Part shown: piece after piece, positions 10,791 to 21,700 of the stretch | How the letters are laid out: each line of letters opens with the position of its first letter | Position numbering within the stretch: the stretch's first letter is position 1 | Assembly (NCBI GenBank): GCA_033002965.1 | Contig: JAURVB010003524.1 | Coordinates: forward strand, 1-64,000 | DNA from: Piper betle | Lineage: Eukaryota > Streptophyta > Magnoliopsida > Piperales > Piperaceae | Direction of reading: 5' to 3' | Length of the DNA: 64,000 nucleotides | Program-made: the position numbers and the translations under genes | The notes under the pieces: model-generated | Told to the model about the DNA's origin: nothing | Databases searched by the model: none | Seen by the model: only the letters and a program-made list of their open reading frames with translations

Positions 10791-13335
10791 CACTACACTA
10801 CAATACCTCCGCCCGTCCCACGGCCCGTATTTGGCCCTGCTTTCTTCACAAACCGTGAAACAAAAGGCTCGCCATGACCCACAAACACGGGTAAGCTTTC
10901 TGCATCAACTGCATGATTCTTTGCCACTCAACTGTTGCAGCATTGCCTCTTCCAATTTCCGGCCGACTACTTGGTGTCACACCTAGATTATTTTCATCTG
11001 ATGAAGTTGCATCAACCTCATAGTCCTAGTCTCTTTGTACCTGGGCAGGTTACAAGAATAATTTAACTCAATAAGAGAACAAAAATTTTCTTCCTTTGAG
11101 TCTCTCTTTATACCTGGGCAGGTTATCCCGTTTGCTTTTGAACTCGGTTTATATGTCACACTGTCTAACATGGCATCTTAAAATACCATGATCACCTTCA
11201 TAACAATCATGAAAACGCCGTCTTCCAACAAGAATATGGTCGATTCTTGAACCATGGTTAAATTCTTCGGCGCCTGTGTTTGCTGACCAGCATGTGTATG
11301 CATCTTGTCTGTGATGTGATGACATAATACATGTTGAGTGCACATTCGACATGTAAATTTAAACTTAGCAAATTGACGTACAGCCCAAATAAAAGAATAT
11401 TGTCTGTACTAATAAGAACTTAAACCATAATCGTCTATTTTTTCAAAGGAAAGCAGGCATGATGTAAACAAATACTTGGCTGCCATTCGTTTCAATAAAT
11501 ACCTGAGAAGAAAATGCCTCCATTTTCAACTAGCACTGATCTCAGCCATTTCTGAAACCTGTAATTTAGTATATAAGCTGCAACATGGGTAAAAACTCCT
11601 AAGATCCCATACAAAAGAAATTATATGATGCATAATTGTAATGTGTTTAGGACAAAAATGATCCATACATACATAAGTTTCACACTTACACATTTTCTTC
11701 AAAATCTGGTCCTGCACTAGCCCTATCCATAGCGAAAGGTGCAATATTGAGATCACCAACCACAACTCTTTTTCCCTAACTTAAGAGTGTCTCCCATCTT
11801 CTCTAGGAAAATGCATACCAAATTAGTAAATCCTAAAATCTAATAGAATTTCAGAACTATATCGCATTTCAGAAAAAAACATGCAAACTAGGTTTTGTTA
11901 TTATAGATAGGATATCATTCTTCAGCAGTATAAATGCAACAACAACCTGAGTTTGCTTTGAATAAATGAGTAAAAAGAAGCAAATTACCTGAAGAACCTT
12001 GAAAGAAATAAGTTTTAAACAAATCCTTTCTTCATCATCAACTTCAGCTCTAGGTTCATATAAATTAAAGAGAACTGAATATGGTCCATATATCAGATCA
12101 ACTCCACAGTTATCTCCCCTATACTATAATTTACTAAAATGAACTAAGACAAAATAAAAATCAGCAGATTTTTACTTTGCAAAAGTAACTCATAACAGCA
12201 CACTTATATCAGTATCTTTGCAAGAATGATCTGCATATAACAGCACTCACCAAAATCGCCACGGTCAATAATAACACAACGTCCTTCACCATCACTTTTC
12301 AGAAGTTCCTCTCTCGTGATTGTCTCAACACCATTGTCTAAACCCACTTCAAGCGGACCGATTCTAGAAACTATATCATCTCGCCGAGAGTTTTCTTGAA
12401 GGCTTGTAATACCTTCTTCAGCTGCAAGCCCAATGCTGACTCTGTACTTGAAAATGCTGACGCAACTCGGCAAAATGTGGCAACACCTGAATAGGTGCTC
12501 AGTTTGATTGACATATATGAAATGGTAAGATAAAAAATAATCACTTGCCACAAAATAAGCTCGGTAAAGATTAAATTAACTCACTATCAACAGCGGGCAA
12601 ACATTCATCGAAGTATAATTTTAACAACGATATCAGCAAGACAGCAGCAGTGATTGATCTTCAATAGCTCATTAGAGGATCTTCAAGAGCAGAGGTGCGG
12701 GTGCATGAGAAGAAAGCCTATCCTCAGCTGTAGTTAAATCAGCCACTAATTCTAGTCTTGATAGCTTAATCTCCTGCCAGAAATAATTTATACAGTAAGA
12801 ACCCAGCAAACAACCTATACCAATAATTCTACTTAGATTCTATAACCTGACTATTAATTAATGGGTATATAACCCGTCAATAAAAAGAACTCCTTGTTTG
12901 TCAAATGACATAAAAGCTGTCAAGAGCAATCTACGCCAGCTACTAATTAGCCCTACACAGTTACACCTATTAATATATTAATATATGAAACACAAATAAA
13001 AATAACTACCCCCATTTGTCCCACAACACAAATTTATTTTTCTTCTTTTTTCATCAACCTCTTCCTAAGGGTTACAGATCCTTTCCCCTACTTTATCCTA
13101 TTGCAGACCATATCAATATTCAAATCAAAACATTTGATGTTTTTCTTCACCACCACTACCGAAATTATTTCAGGCCTTCATCCACCCCTCTTTTGACAAT
13201 CACAAAAATGCATTTCTATCTCTTCACTGTGGCACCCAGTAGACGTATTTGCACATGCCCAAACCAACGTTAAGAAAACTCCCAAATCTAGTCTCATATC
13301 AAACACCTCTCATCACAAAATAGAAAATATAAATC

Positions 13336-13475
13336 ATCCAAGCACCCCATTATCCCACCCAAACCATTTTCTTTTCAAATATCTATTCTGCTGCATACAG
13401 AACCTCAGAAATGAAGCCAAAGTTACTTTCTACACCAACAAGCACAATCCCAATGAAGTCAAATGGAAAATCAAG
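13336..13475 (+). repeat. Dispersed repeat copy 1 flanking the intronic array
   Basis: Contains CACCCCATTATC, ATATCTATTCTGCT and CACCAACAAGCACAATCCCAAT. Similar blocks occur at 13,520-13,660 and 15,135-15,330, in the same order and orientation. Confidence 0.6.
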
Positions 13476-13519
13476 TTGAACTACAACAATCAAGGCATTC
13501 TCGAATCGATCTATATTAT

Positions 13520-13660
13520 GATCAACTGTTTCACTATAAAATAAAGAACATTAAATCATCAAGGCTCCACACCGTTTTCAACCAAAAACACCATCTTTTC
13601 CCTTATCTATTCCGCTTCGTATTATCTATGCCACTAATCAGCTCAACAAACAGAAAACTT
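13520..13660 (+). repeat. Dispersed repeat copy 2 flanking the intronic array
   Basis: Shares CAACTGTTTCACTATAAA, AAAGAACATTAAATCATCAA and AAAAACACCATC with the block at 15,135-15,330, and part of the block at 13,336-13,475. Confidence 0.65.
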
Positions 13661-14045
13661 AACTCTGTTTCTAAAGAATACAATATAGAAGAAGAACTCG
13701 GTTAACCCACAATGAAATTTGGTTGACAGAATATAAAAAACACAGGTATAATCAAAACTTGGTAAACAACCATCGTTAAACTCGGTTGTCATAACCCGAA
13801 AAACCCACTTGTACATATAAAATCCATCATATTAAAAACATACCTACAACTCATTAAGATCCTCCACCAGTTGGCTCTTCCTCCTCCTTTCTTTTCTTAC
13901 TTCTTCTTTACTAGCAATTTTGTCTAAAAGGGGATGACTTAGTCAACCTTGGCCGACACTGTAATCACCTTGTACATGTCATCTGACAACCCCAATAACC
14001 ACAAATTCAACTTCAAGTTTTTGCATTTTCAAGCTGTGTTGGTCC

Positions 14046-14900
14046 GGTTTCACAAGGACTACCAATTATGTATCAAAAACTAGTTAAAATATAATATAAA
14101 ATATAATTTGTGCACGTGGGTTTGTCGGATTACGCCAATCAAGTTTCACTATACATCCCTACTTTGGTTTTAGAGTTTTTAGGTTTTTCGGGTTGTACTA
14201 GTAGGGTTTCATAAGAGCCACTAATTGCGTACACAGAACCTGGTCAATATACAACGTAAAATATAATTTTGTGCATGTGGGTTTTTAAATTCCACCCAAC
14301 CAAGTTTCATTATAGGTCCTTATTGGGTTTTGAGTTCCTGGGTTTTTTATTATGCCATTTGGGTTTCATAAGTCATTACCCGTATACACAAAACCTACTC
14401 GATATATGATGGAAGATATAATTTTGTGCACGTGGGTTTTTCAAGTTACACCTACTAAGTTTTACTATATGTCTTATTGGGTTTTCGAGTTTTTGGGTGT
14501 TTCGGGTTGTGCCGGTCGGGTTTCATAAGAGCCACTTTGTACACAGATTCTATTTAATAAATGATGGAAAATATAATTTTGTGAATGTGGGTTTTTTGGG
14601 CTACACCAACCAAGTTTCACTATAGGTCTTTACTGAGTTTTGAATTCTTGAGCTTTGTGGGTTGTGTCATTCAGGTTTCATAAAAGCCACTAACTATGTA
14701 TACAAAACCAAGTTAAAATATGATGGAAGATACAATCTCGTGTATATAGGTTTTTTGGGTTACACAACCTAGTTTCATTATAGGTCCTTACTGGGTTTTT
14801 GAATTCTTTGAATGTTTTGGGTTGGGCTTGTCGAGTTTCATAGCTACTATAAGTGTACATAGAACCTAGTTAATATATAATTAAAGATAAACCTTTGTGC
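14046..14900 (+). repeat. Satellite-like array of about 157-bp imperfect tandem units
   Basis: A GGTTTCATAAGAGCCACTA-like start recurs at 14046, 14215, 14362, 14519, 14674 and 14834 (spacings 169, 147, 157, 155, 160). Each unit continues in the same order: GTACACAAAACC, ATATAATTTTGTGCACGTGG, CCAACCAAGTTTCACTATAG, TTACTGGGTTTT, TTTCGGGTTGTGC. Units are clearly diverged from each other. The array lies in the large first intron of the APE2 relic and has no coding frame. Unit length is near nucleosome size, as is common for plant satellites. Confidence 0.85.
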
Positions 14901-15134
14901 ATAATGGGCACGTACCGGGTTTTTAACTATACTATTGTTTTTTATGTTCTCAACCAGATTCCATTGTGAAATTGACCAATTTTTTCTCAACTGTATTCTT
15001 TACAAATTAAGTTAAGTTTTTTATTTATTCAGATGATTACCGATGTCCACCTAAGCTCCAAGTGGGCCAATCAAAATGAGGCACAAATAGGGCGCCAAAA
15101 AAAAAGGGGTGTGGCTAAAAATTTTCCATTATCG

Positions 15135-15330
15135 TATCAACAGTTTCACTATAAAGTTATAAAGTAAAGAACATGAGATCATCAAAGCTCCCCATTGTTT
15201 TTAACAAAAACACCATCATTTCCACATATCTATTCTGCTTTTCATAATTTGTTCTACCTATTAAAGCCCAAAAATTCAGCGTAAAAAATAGTTGTATGCC
15301 AACAAGAACAATGTTAATGAATCAAAAAGC
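15135..15330 (+). repeat. Dispersed repeat copy 3 flanking the intronic array
   Basis: Matches the 13.34 and 13.52 kb blocks (CAACAGTTTCACTATAAA, AAAACACCATCATTTCC, ATATCTATTCTGCTTTTC, GCCAACAAGAACAATG). With those copies it brackets the tandem array, so the duplication spans the array or the array arose between copies. It abuts exon 1 of the APE2 relic. Confidence 0.65.
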
Positions 15331-15621
15331 ACTAATTTTAGACACTCAGAAAACCTGGAAGAAGACAATTTCAGCCTCCAACAAGTTGAAGAGACGGAGT
15401 AGGGAGGCGAACTGCGCACTCGCTGCCTCGAGTTGTTCACATTGTAAGTCACAAACTTTATCCTCCCCTCATCCATGCCCACGACAAGTCAATAACCGAT
15501 CAAATCAACAAAAAAATGTCAACAATCAAATCAAAACACCATCCCCTTCACAGAATTATGGAACCATTGAATCTAATTTCGACAACTTTTTCTACAAAAC
15601 CAACAAGGGAATCGAAATCCG

Positions 15622-15745
15622 CTCTTTTTCTTCAGAAATGGCGAACAATTGATTCAAAGCTCGTTTCTTTGCAGAAATCCCGAACAATCAAAACAAAATG
15701 GGCACATTTCTTCGAAAAATGACAAACAATCGAATGAAAAATGGA
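15622..15745 (+). repeat. Three about 40-bp repeats upstream of APE2 relic
   Basis: Units beginning near 15,628, 15,666 and 15,707 share TTTCTTC/TTTGCAGAAAT followed by CGAACAATC. They lie in what would be the promoter or 5'UTR of the APE2 copy. Confidence 0.5.
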
Positions 15746-16915
15746 AACTTTTTCAGTAATTTAGGGCTTTAGGAACAAGCATCTTCCCCTAATTGAGAGT
15801 GTAATTGGTTAAAATAACACTTTAAACAAAGTTACCAAATTGTCGCTCACACTTATTAGGTTAATTAAACCAACTCAACTCACCAGCTCCTGCTTAGTTT
15901 GGCTAAATCTTAGTATATGCTATATTTTGTAGTAAAAGAGTATTTGACTCGGCTAAACTTGATTATTTAACTTTTAATTACCCATGCATAAATTGGTGAC
16001 TTGTATATTATTCTTATTTTATATAATTTCTAGTAACCATAATTTCATTAAACTTGAAAAATTCAATAATTTTAAACTTAATAAACCATCAACTATCTCG
16101 GCTAAGTTCAACTTAAACCAATTTAATTGAAGATTTTGGGTCCCATGTAACCTGCAAAAACCACTACTCCTTGTACAAAAGAGCCATTTTTTAACGTGGA
16201 GCTGTCTCGGCTCAAAATTAATCTAATCCAAGATTTTTAACAATAATGCAAGCCACTCTGGAATTTAATGCTATTCTTAAGAAACAAACAATTAATCCAA
16301 AAATTGCCAGCAATTAATCCCAGCATATTGGCAAATACCAGCTTCTAAACCAAGGAAAGAACACAGCAACACCACAAGAGGAAGCTATTTTATAGTTGTT
16401 CAGAGATAAACTGACCTGCATTATTCTTACACGAAACTCAATAATCTGAACAATGTAGCCTTCTTAAAGGAAACAGAGGCATCACGCTTCCATTGCTGAA
16501 CTTATTAGAAAGAATAAAAAATAAAAAAATCGAAAGGAAGCTGTATATTTCTACCATCTAAAGGTTTTTGTAAAAAATTATCCCAACAACTCCATTACCA
16601 TGTCGATATGGAACTCTTCCTTGCTCAGGACAAAAGAGTTACCGTAATAAATCTGCGCTTACATTCAGAAAACCAATATAAGTGGTGCCGTAGATTTGAT
16701 TGATCTGTGCTGCCAAGTTAAAAATTTATAATGTATTTTTACTTATAAACAAAATCCTATCCCAACAGATAATAAATGTAAGATTAAGTTGAAATATCTC
16801 ACAAGGGTGATCGATTAGAGGAGACGGTTTGTTCAGCTGTGGCACCGGTTGGTCGAACGAAGGCTGAAAAGATGACCGCGCGTTGCTGCTACACTTTTTC
16901 AGCTATTGGTGGCTC
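15746..16915. other. Intergenic DNA, no gene seen
   Basis: AT-rich sequence upstream of the APE2 relic. No coding frame or recognised repeat. Confidence 0.5.
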
Positions 16916-16919
16916 TTCC

Positions 16920-17339
16920 GACAGTAGCTCTCAACTCGGGTTTACATCGCTCGAAGACCCGTGTAAAATCCAGGTGTTAGGGTTTGATGCTTCTGACATT
17001 TGATGATGTTGTATTTAATTATTTTATAATATTCTCGCATATGTCATATATGTCAAACATGTAACCACAATTGTTATTTAAATTCTCTATATTCATCCGT
17101 ATATAAGAAATTAAGAAATATAACAACTAATTTAACTAAGTAGTAAAAAGAGATTCATGTTACAATATACATCTTCAAAATTATAACATGGGTGCACCTC
17201 TTCTATAGTTGAGAAAGATCGTCAATATTTTTAAAATCATTACTTATAATCGTATGGGAGGTTCTAACTCTGTTACGACTAGGGGTGATTATAAAGGATC
17301 TCAAGTTTAAGAATCTTTTTATATTAAGTAATGAATACA

Positions 17340-17381
<42 letters not shown>

Positions 17382-17515
17382 ATAAAATCATTTAAAGTTA
17401 TCTATCTTAACCTTCTTTGAGAGTTGAAATCCGTTTTCATAAAGTTTATACGAGAGTAATCAAATAAATAATTTTTTAAATTATAACACTGTACTTCAAT
17501 TTACCCTTGTGCCAA
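16920..17515 (+). mobile_element. Diverged LTR-type repeat, same family as 46.3-46.86 kb
   Basis: Ordered matches to 46,300-46,857: GAAGACCCGTGTAAAATCCA near 16,950, ACATTTGATGATG, GGGTGCACCTCTTCTA, AATCATTACTTATAATCGTA, TCTGTTACGACTAGGGGTG, then CATAAAGTTTATA near the right end. Both copies lie in the same orientation. The copy here is older looking and interrupted by an AT microsatellite (17,343-17,378). Confidence 0.65.
17343..17378. repeat. AT dinucleotide microsatellite
   Basis: About 18 uninterrupted AT units inside the LTR-type repeat. Confidence 0.95.
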
Positions 17516-19805
17516 AAAATTGGTGTTTCAAAAATACTATCACTTTAAAAATAAAATAACTTCATTAATTTCTTTTAAAAAAATTAAAGCGGCCAGCTGA
17601 CTACCCCTTGGCATTGGGTTGTCGGCCTTGATGGTCGAATTGGGTTGTCTAAATGCCTTGACTTGACCAAATCTTAGCCGCTGGCCACCCTAGGCGGTAG
17701 GCGGCTGAGGTTGGGCAGCTAATGTCCGATAGTAGTGGCCACGACGGCAGGTGGTTACTTTGGTAAAAAAATTAAATTAGAGGGTAATCTTGTTATTATA
17801 AAAAAATTCCATTTTCTAGTAATTATGCTCAGTCCTCCCTCCACTAGGTGTAATTAAAAAAAATCATAAACAAATCTTATTATTTTTTATTCAATGACAA
17901 AAATACCTATAAAAATTTCATTTTTATTCGGAGCAAAACAGATAATAGAAAAAAGTTATTATTTTGACTAACTTTATTTATAAAAATTAAAAGATTGGGC
18001 AATAAATAATGAATAAGCTATAAAATTATATTATTGGTGACTTAAAAAGTAAAAGGTAAAATTTTTAGTTTTTTTGAATTTTTAACTATCAAAATTTAAA
18101 AAATAATATATATATATATATATATATATATTGGGTGTTTAAAAATGAATATGAACTTTTTTATGTTTATTAGGAATTTAAAATTTTGTTTATTCTAAAT
18201 ATTTTAATTTGAAGAAAATTTTAAAAAAAACTAAATATAATTCATGTGAAATGTAATAAAAAATATATTTAAGAAAAACTAAAGTTAAATTAGGGGAATT
18301 TATGTCAAAAAACCCAAATTTATGAGTCAAATATATTTTAAATATATCAATTAGTTATATCTGAAATAAATAAAAAAGATTTGGCTATATCTGATAAAAA
18401 TTTAAATTTTTGGATATTTATGATATAAAATATTAAAACTTGGATACTTATGCTATAATCTTTTTTAATAGAAGATGACCTCTTTCTGATCACCCAATTT
18501 TTTTCACAATTTATTTATATTTTTTAAAAATAAGTGAGGAGAACAACTCGGGTTGTGTGGCGATTATTATTTATACGTCGTCTAAAGACACTTAATAATT
18601 GACTGTTCATTGAACACTAAAACAATCTCTATATATATATATGAAATAAGTAATAAATAAGTATAAATACACTTAGTGATTTTAATAAACTTTAGCGACA
18701 AGAATAAATGGTAAAATAAATAAATAATACACGGGAGAAGTAATTAATTGTATTGTATTGAATTACTCGTATTAATTAATAAATTAACAAGAATAATTAT
18801 CCTATAAAATGTAAAATAAATAAATAAATAAGTGTACTTTGTACAACATAATAAAACAAAGATTATCTTCTAGTTGGATCAAAATTATGTAGAAATCAAC
18901 CTCTAGTTTACAAATTAGACAACACACAATCTTTTAAAATTTATGACAATGTCGTAACTTTTCTCTTTTCACTATTTTTTCTGTCACATTCTTCTTTGCA
19001 AGGATGAAAATGATGGTTATAAGTAACCACCATTTTGAATTTCCTCCCATGGTAATAAATTATAATCATAATTATTTTAAACATAATACATGTTAAATAT
19101 GTATTTATTTTCTATGAAATAATAAAGATATATAGTATTTTTAATAAGGTTGACAGGTTTAAGATTTTTATGTCATTTATACTATTTTCACGCTAATTAA
19201 CATAACTTAAAAATTTTAAAAAGAAGGAATTTTCTATATTCTAGAATTAATATTGTACAAAATAAAATAAAAAAATTAATAATGAAAGTGAGTTTGTATT
19301 CTTCTTTCCATTTTTTTGTTGGATCCGGTGACAATAAATAAAATTAATGAAAGAAAGGTATGATAGGTCACACCATGGCAACTCTTCCCATATGCATGCA
19401 CTAAGGCTCACCATTTTCGTTCAAGATTATTATATATGAGAATTTTAAAATTAAAATAGTTATGATTAATTGGGCAAGATTTTCTCCAACATGATCTTTA
19501 TTTGTCAAAATGAACATTAAATTAGTGAAGCGCAAGGGTAATGCTAAACGGATTAAAAATTACAGTCAGAAACGAAATGAAACTCTCTAAAACTAAACTA
19601 GGCATGTTTTATGCCTATAATTATAAGGAATTAATGCAGACGGGAAAGGTATTCACTGGTGAATTTAAAAGTTGATAAATGTAATCGCATGGATTGAAAA
19701 AAACGGTTGACATTTTAAGTATGGAAGCAAGTATCAAGAACCAACCTGAGAACTAGTACCAATGAACAAAATTGGGATGTGGACGGACAGCTAGCTAGCC
19801 ATGAA
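17516..19805. other. AT-rich intergenic DNA with a small GC-rich island and AT microsatellite
   Basis: The island at about 17,588-17,760 (GCGGCCAGCTGAC..., CGACGGCAGG) has no frame. It is followed by GGGTAATCTTGTTATTATAAA, a pattern also seen beside GC-rich parts of LTRs at 33.0 and 54.55 kb. A TA tract lies at about 18,105-18,131. Remainder has no recognisable content. Confidence 0.4.
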
Positions 19806-19807
19806 AT

Positions 19808-20289
19808 TCATGGGAAGCTTAGGCCGAGAAGGGAACGAGCATCATTGAAGGCTGCATAGTGCATCCTGCTCATCGACTCCACCAGCAGCCTCGCCGGCAA
19901 CATGACCTGAACACGGCAGATGGGCACTCCTTATGGAACATGTGGCTCCACCTTGGCCGCACCCTGATCACCTGGTCACCATCAGAGAAACCCCCCGCGC
20001 ATATGGGGCAACAATTAGGCTCATAGCAAGACAAGGTTGCCGCCAGCCCCGAGTCGTTGACGGTAACCACAGGAATGCCATCAAAGGAGCCACCAGCATT
20101 GCCAGCATGGCCTACCCGAGAGTTGGATCTATGACCGATAATCAATGTGTACAACAAGAATACGAGGTAGATAAATTTGCGGACAATGATCCGCAATAGG
20201 ACTAAAGAAAGAAGATTATATGTAATAAAATCTAAATAAGATAAAAATTTATCTTGCAATGGAATAGAAACATTGACAAGAATTACCAT
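19808..20289 (-). pseudogene. ATL-like RING-H2 protein, RING deleted/frameshifted
   Basis: The minus-strand frame has an N-terminal hydrophobic segment (about residues 25-53), a Gly/Ser linker, and a RING-H2 start: CCPICAGGFSDGDQVIRV then PRWSHMFHKEC. The layout of membrane segment, linker and RING-H2 fits plant ATL E3 ligases. In ATL the next residues are a W-L motif and a final CPxC pair. Here the frame runs into SAVFRSCCRRGCWWSR and stops at 19,870, while the frame shifted at the same point reads PICRVQVMLPARLL and stays open to a TGA at 19,808. A small out-of-frame deletion between two TGC codons would explain this. The residue before SHMFH that should be Cys is Trp. The first exon or start is uncertain. 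Confidence 0.5.
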
Positions 20290-21480
20290 ACAAGTTCAAA
20301 CTTGACCACTAGGAAATAGTCTATTTTTCACAACCTTATTCCCTCTCTTTTGAAACATTGTATGTTCTTTTCTCTCGGAGTTGTAACAACAGTTTTTGTT
20401 AATTAATAAGTATTTTCATCATTGTCTCAATTAAACTAATAAAAGAATTATAAAAAAATAATATTTGATCAATTTGAGATTAAGTCAATATTAATCTTAT
20501 AATTAATTTGGTGGGTTACCCTATATAAGTGTTACTAAATAAAATATGCTAATATCTCTCACTCACAAACACATATTAAAAAAAGTGTGTCACCAACTTA
20601 TTGATGCCGCTAAATCAATATCTCTTGCTCTTACGTAAAAATATGTACTGATGTTTTAAAAAAGAGTCTTTTATACGAGAATTAAGTCGTGTGACTTACG
20701 AACACGTAAAAATATTGAAGTTCAAACTATGTTTCTGTCAAAGATAAATAATAACTTATATATAATTGATGAACCTCACATTATTAGTGAATATCACATC
20801 TCTTGAAATATTTTATTTTAATAATTGTATTTATATTATTTAGTCACAAAAACTTTATTATGGTATAAATTTAAATATATTTTCCAATAATCTTCTTTTG
20901 ACACTTATATTATTTTTGATAAACAAAATGATAATTTTCTTATACATATCCCTTAGATAATAAACTAAAGAAAGAAATGTCATTTTACTATTTCAATTAT
21001 AATTGAAAATAACTAAAATAACTTAAAAACAAATCTAATTCTAGGATCTCAGCGGAGTAAAAAAAACAGTGGTAGTGGACCTGGTGGTGAACATTAATGG
21101 GAAAAAAGTGGTGGGCATTGCACGTTACTGTTTCTGATGAATCTTAGAGGCGCCGTTCGTCCTCTCACGTCCAAATTATTATCAAAGAATATAAAATTTT
21201 CATATTCTCAATTTTGCCTTCCGTAAAAAGCAGAGATTGCTCAGGCGCCGCCTCCGGGAGCGCATCGTCAATCCCACCTCGAGCGCCGGCTGGAGCATCT
21301 TTGGCCGTCAACTCTTTGGGCATTCCCTTCCTTTTACGATAATGGGTTCGTCGCCCTGCCCGCCTTCTCCCCTGGAGCAACTCAGGCCATTGACACCCGC
21401 CTTCGATTTTTAACAACAACCATGTTAGCCTTTACATCAATATCAACACCGTCTCCTTCTTCCCCTATAACCAGCACAGC
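20290..21480. other. Intergenic DNA, no gene recognised
   Basis: AT-rich to about 21,140; then a GC-richer stretch (21,230-21,480) whose minus-strand frames show no recognised family, though it adjoins the possible esterase fragment. Confidence 0.4.
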
Positions 21481-21489
21481 GGACCACAA

Positions 21490-21700
21490 GCTTTAAGAGG
21501 TGGAAGACATGGTCCTCCCCTCCCAACTCTACCACGTCTATCCTGCCAAATCCTCTCCCAACAGTCAATCATAGGTACCTTCGCCCCCATTCCCACTCGT
21601 TTAGGAAGAGTACTTCCCTGGTATGTACCCAACCTGTCGCTCGCATAGCACCACGCCAATATTGCCATCTCTGCCACATGATTCACCTGCAAGTCGGGCA
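21490..21700 (-). pseudogene. Possible CXE-type carboxylesterase fragment
   Basis: Two motifs of plant CXE/GID1-like alpha/beta hydrolases occur in the right order on the minus strand but in different frames: a nucleophile-elbow-like AGESCGRDGNI at about 21,665-21,695 and RIDVVELGGEDHVFHLL at about 21,495-21,550, where the His of GEDHVF would be catalytic. In the family these lie roughly 100 residues or more apart; here only about 45 codons separate them, so much of the domain is missing. Similarity is judged by eye. Confidence 0.3.

Larger units (their letters stand above)
10795..15476 (-). pseudogene. APE2: APE2-like AP endonuclease with GRF finger, decayed copy
   Basis: Exons read right to left: 15355-15476 (MDEGRIKFVTYNVNNSRQRV), about 12664-12773 (EIKLSRLELVADLTTA), 12251-12486 (GVATFCRV..., CVIIDRGDF), 11989-12074 (NLYEPRAEVDDEERI), 11690-11802 (VVVGDLNIAPFAMDRASAGP), 11513-11558 (KWLRSVLVENGGIFFS), 11114-11308 (YTCWSANTGAEEFNHGSRID), and about 10795-11030 (TVEWQRIMQLMQK, then EPFVSRFVKKAGPN of the GRF finger). 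The order and splice sites match plant APE2, a base-excision-repair exonuclease/phosphodiesterase of the EEP fold. Damage: frameshifts near 15,412-15,425, 12,715-12,730, 12,425 and 10,905; TAG at 11,776-11,778; TAA at 11,149-11,151. The usual YNVNGL motif reads YNVNNS. The SDHVP segment with the catalytic His was not found, and the GRF finger stops before its Cys-rich half. It keeps its introns, so it is not a processed copy. Confidence 0.85.

Noticed and set aside
15296..15652. 118-residue plus-strand frame
   Set aside because: It overlaps, on the opposite strand, exon 1 of the APE2 relic and its repeats; its composition is Ser/Asn-rich noise.
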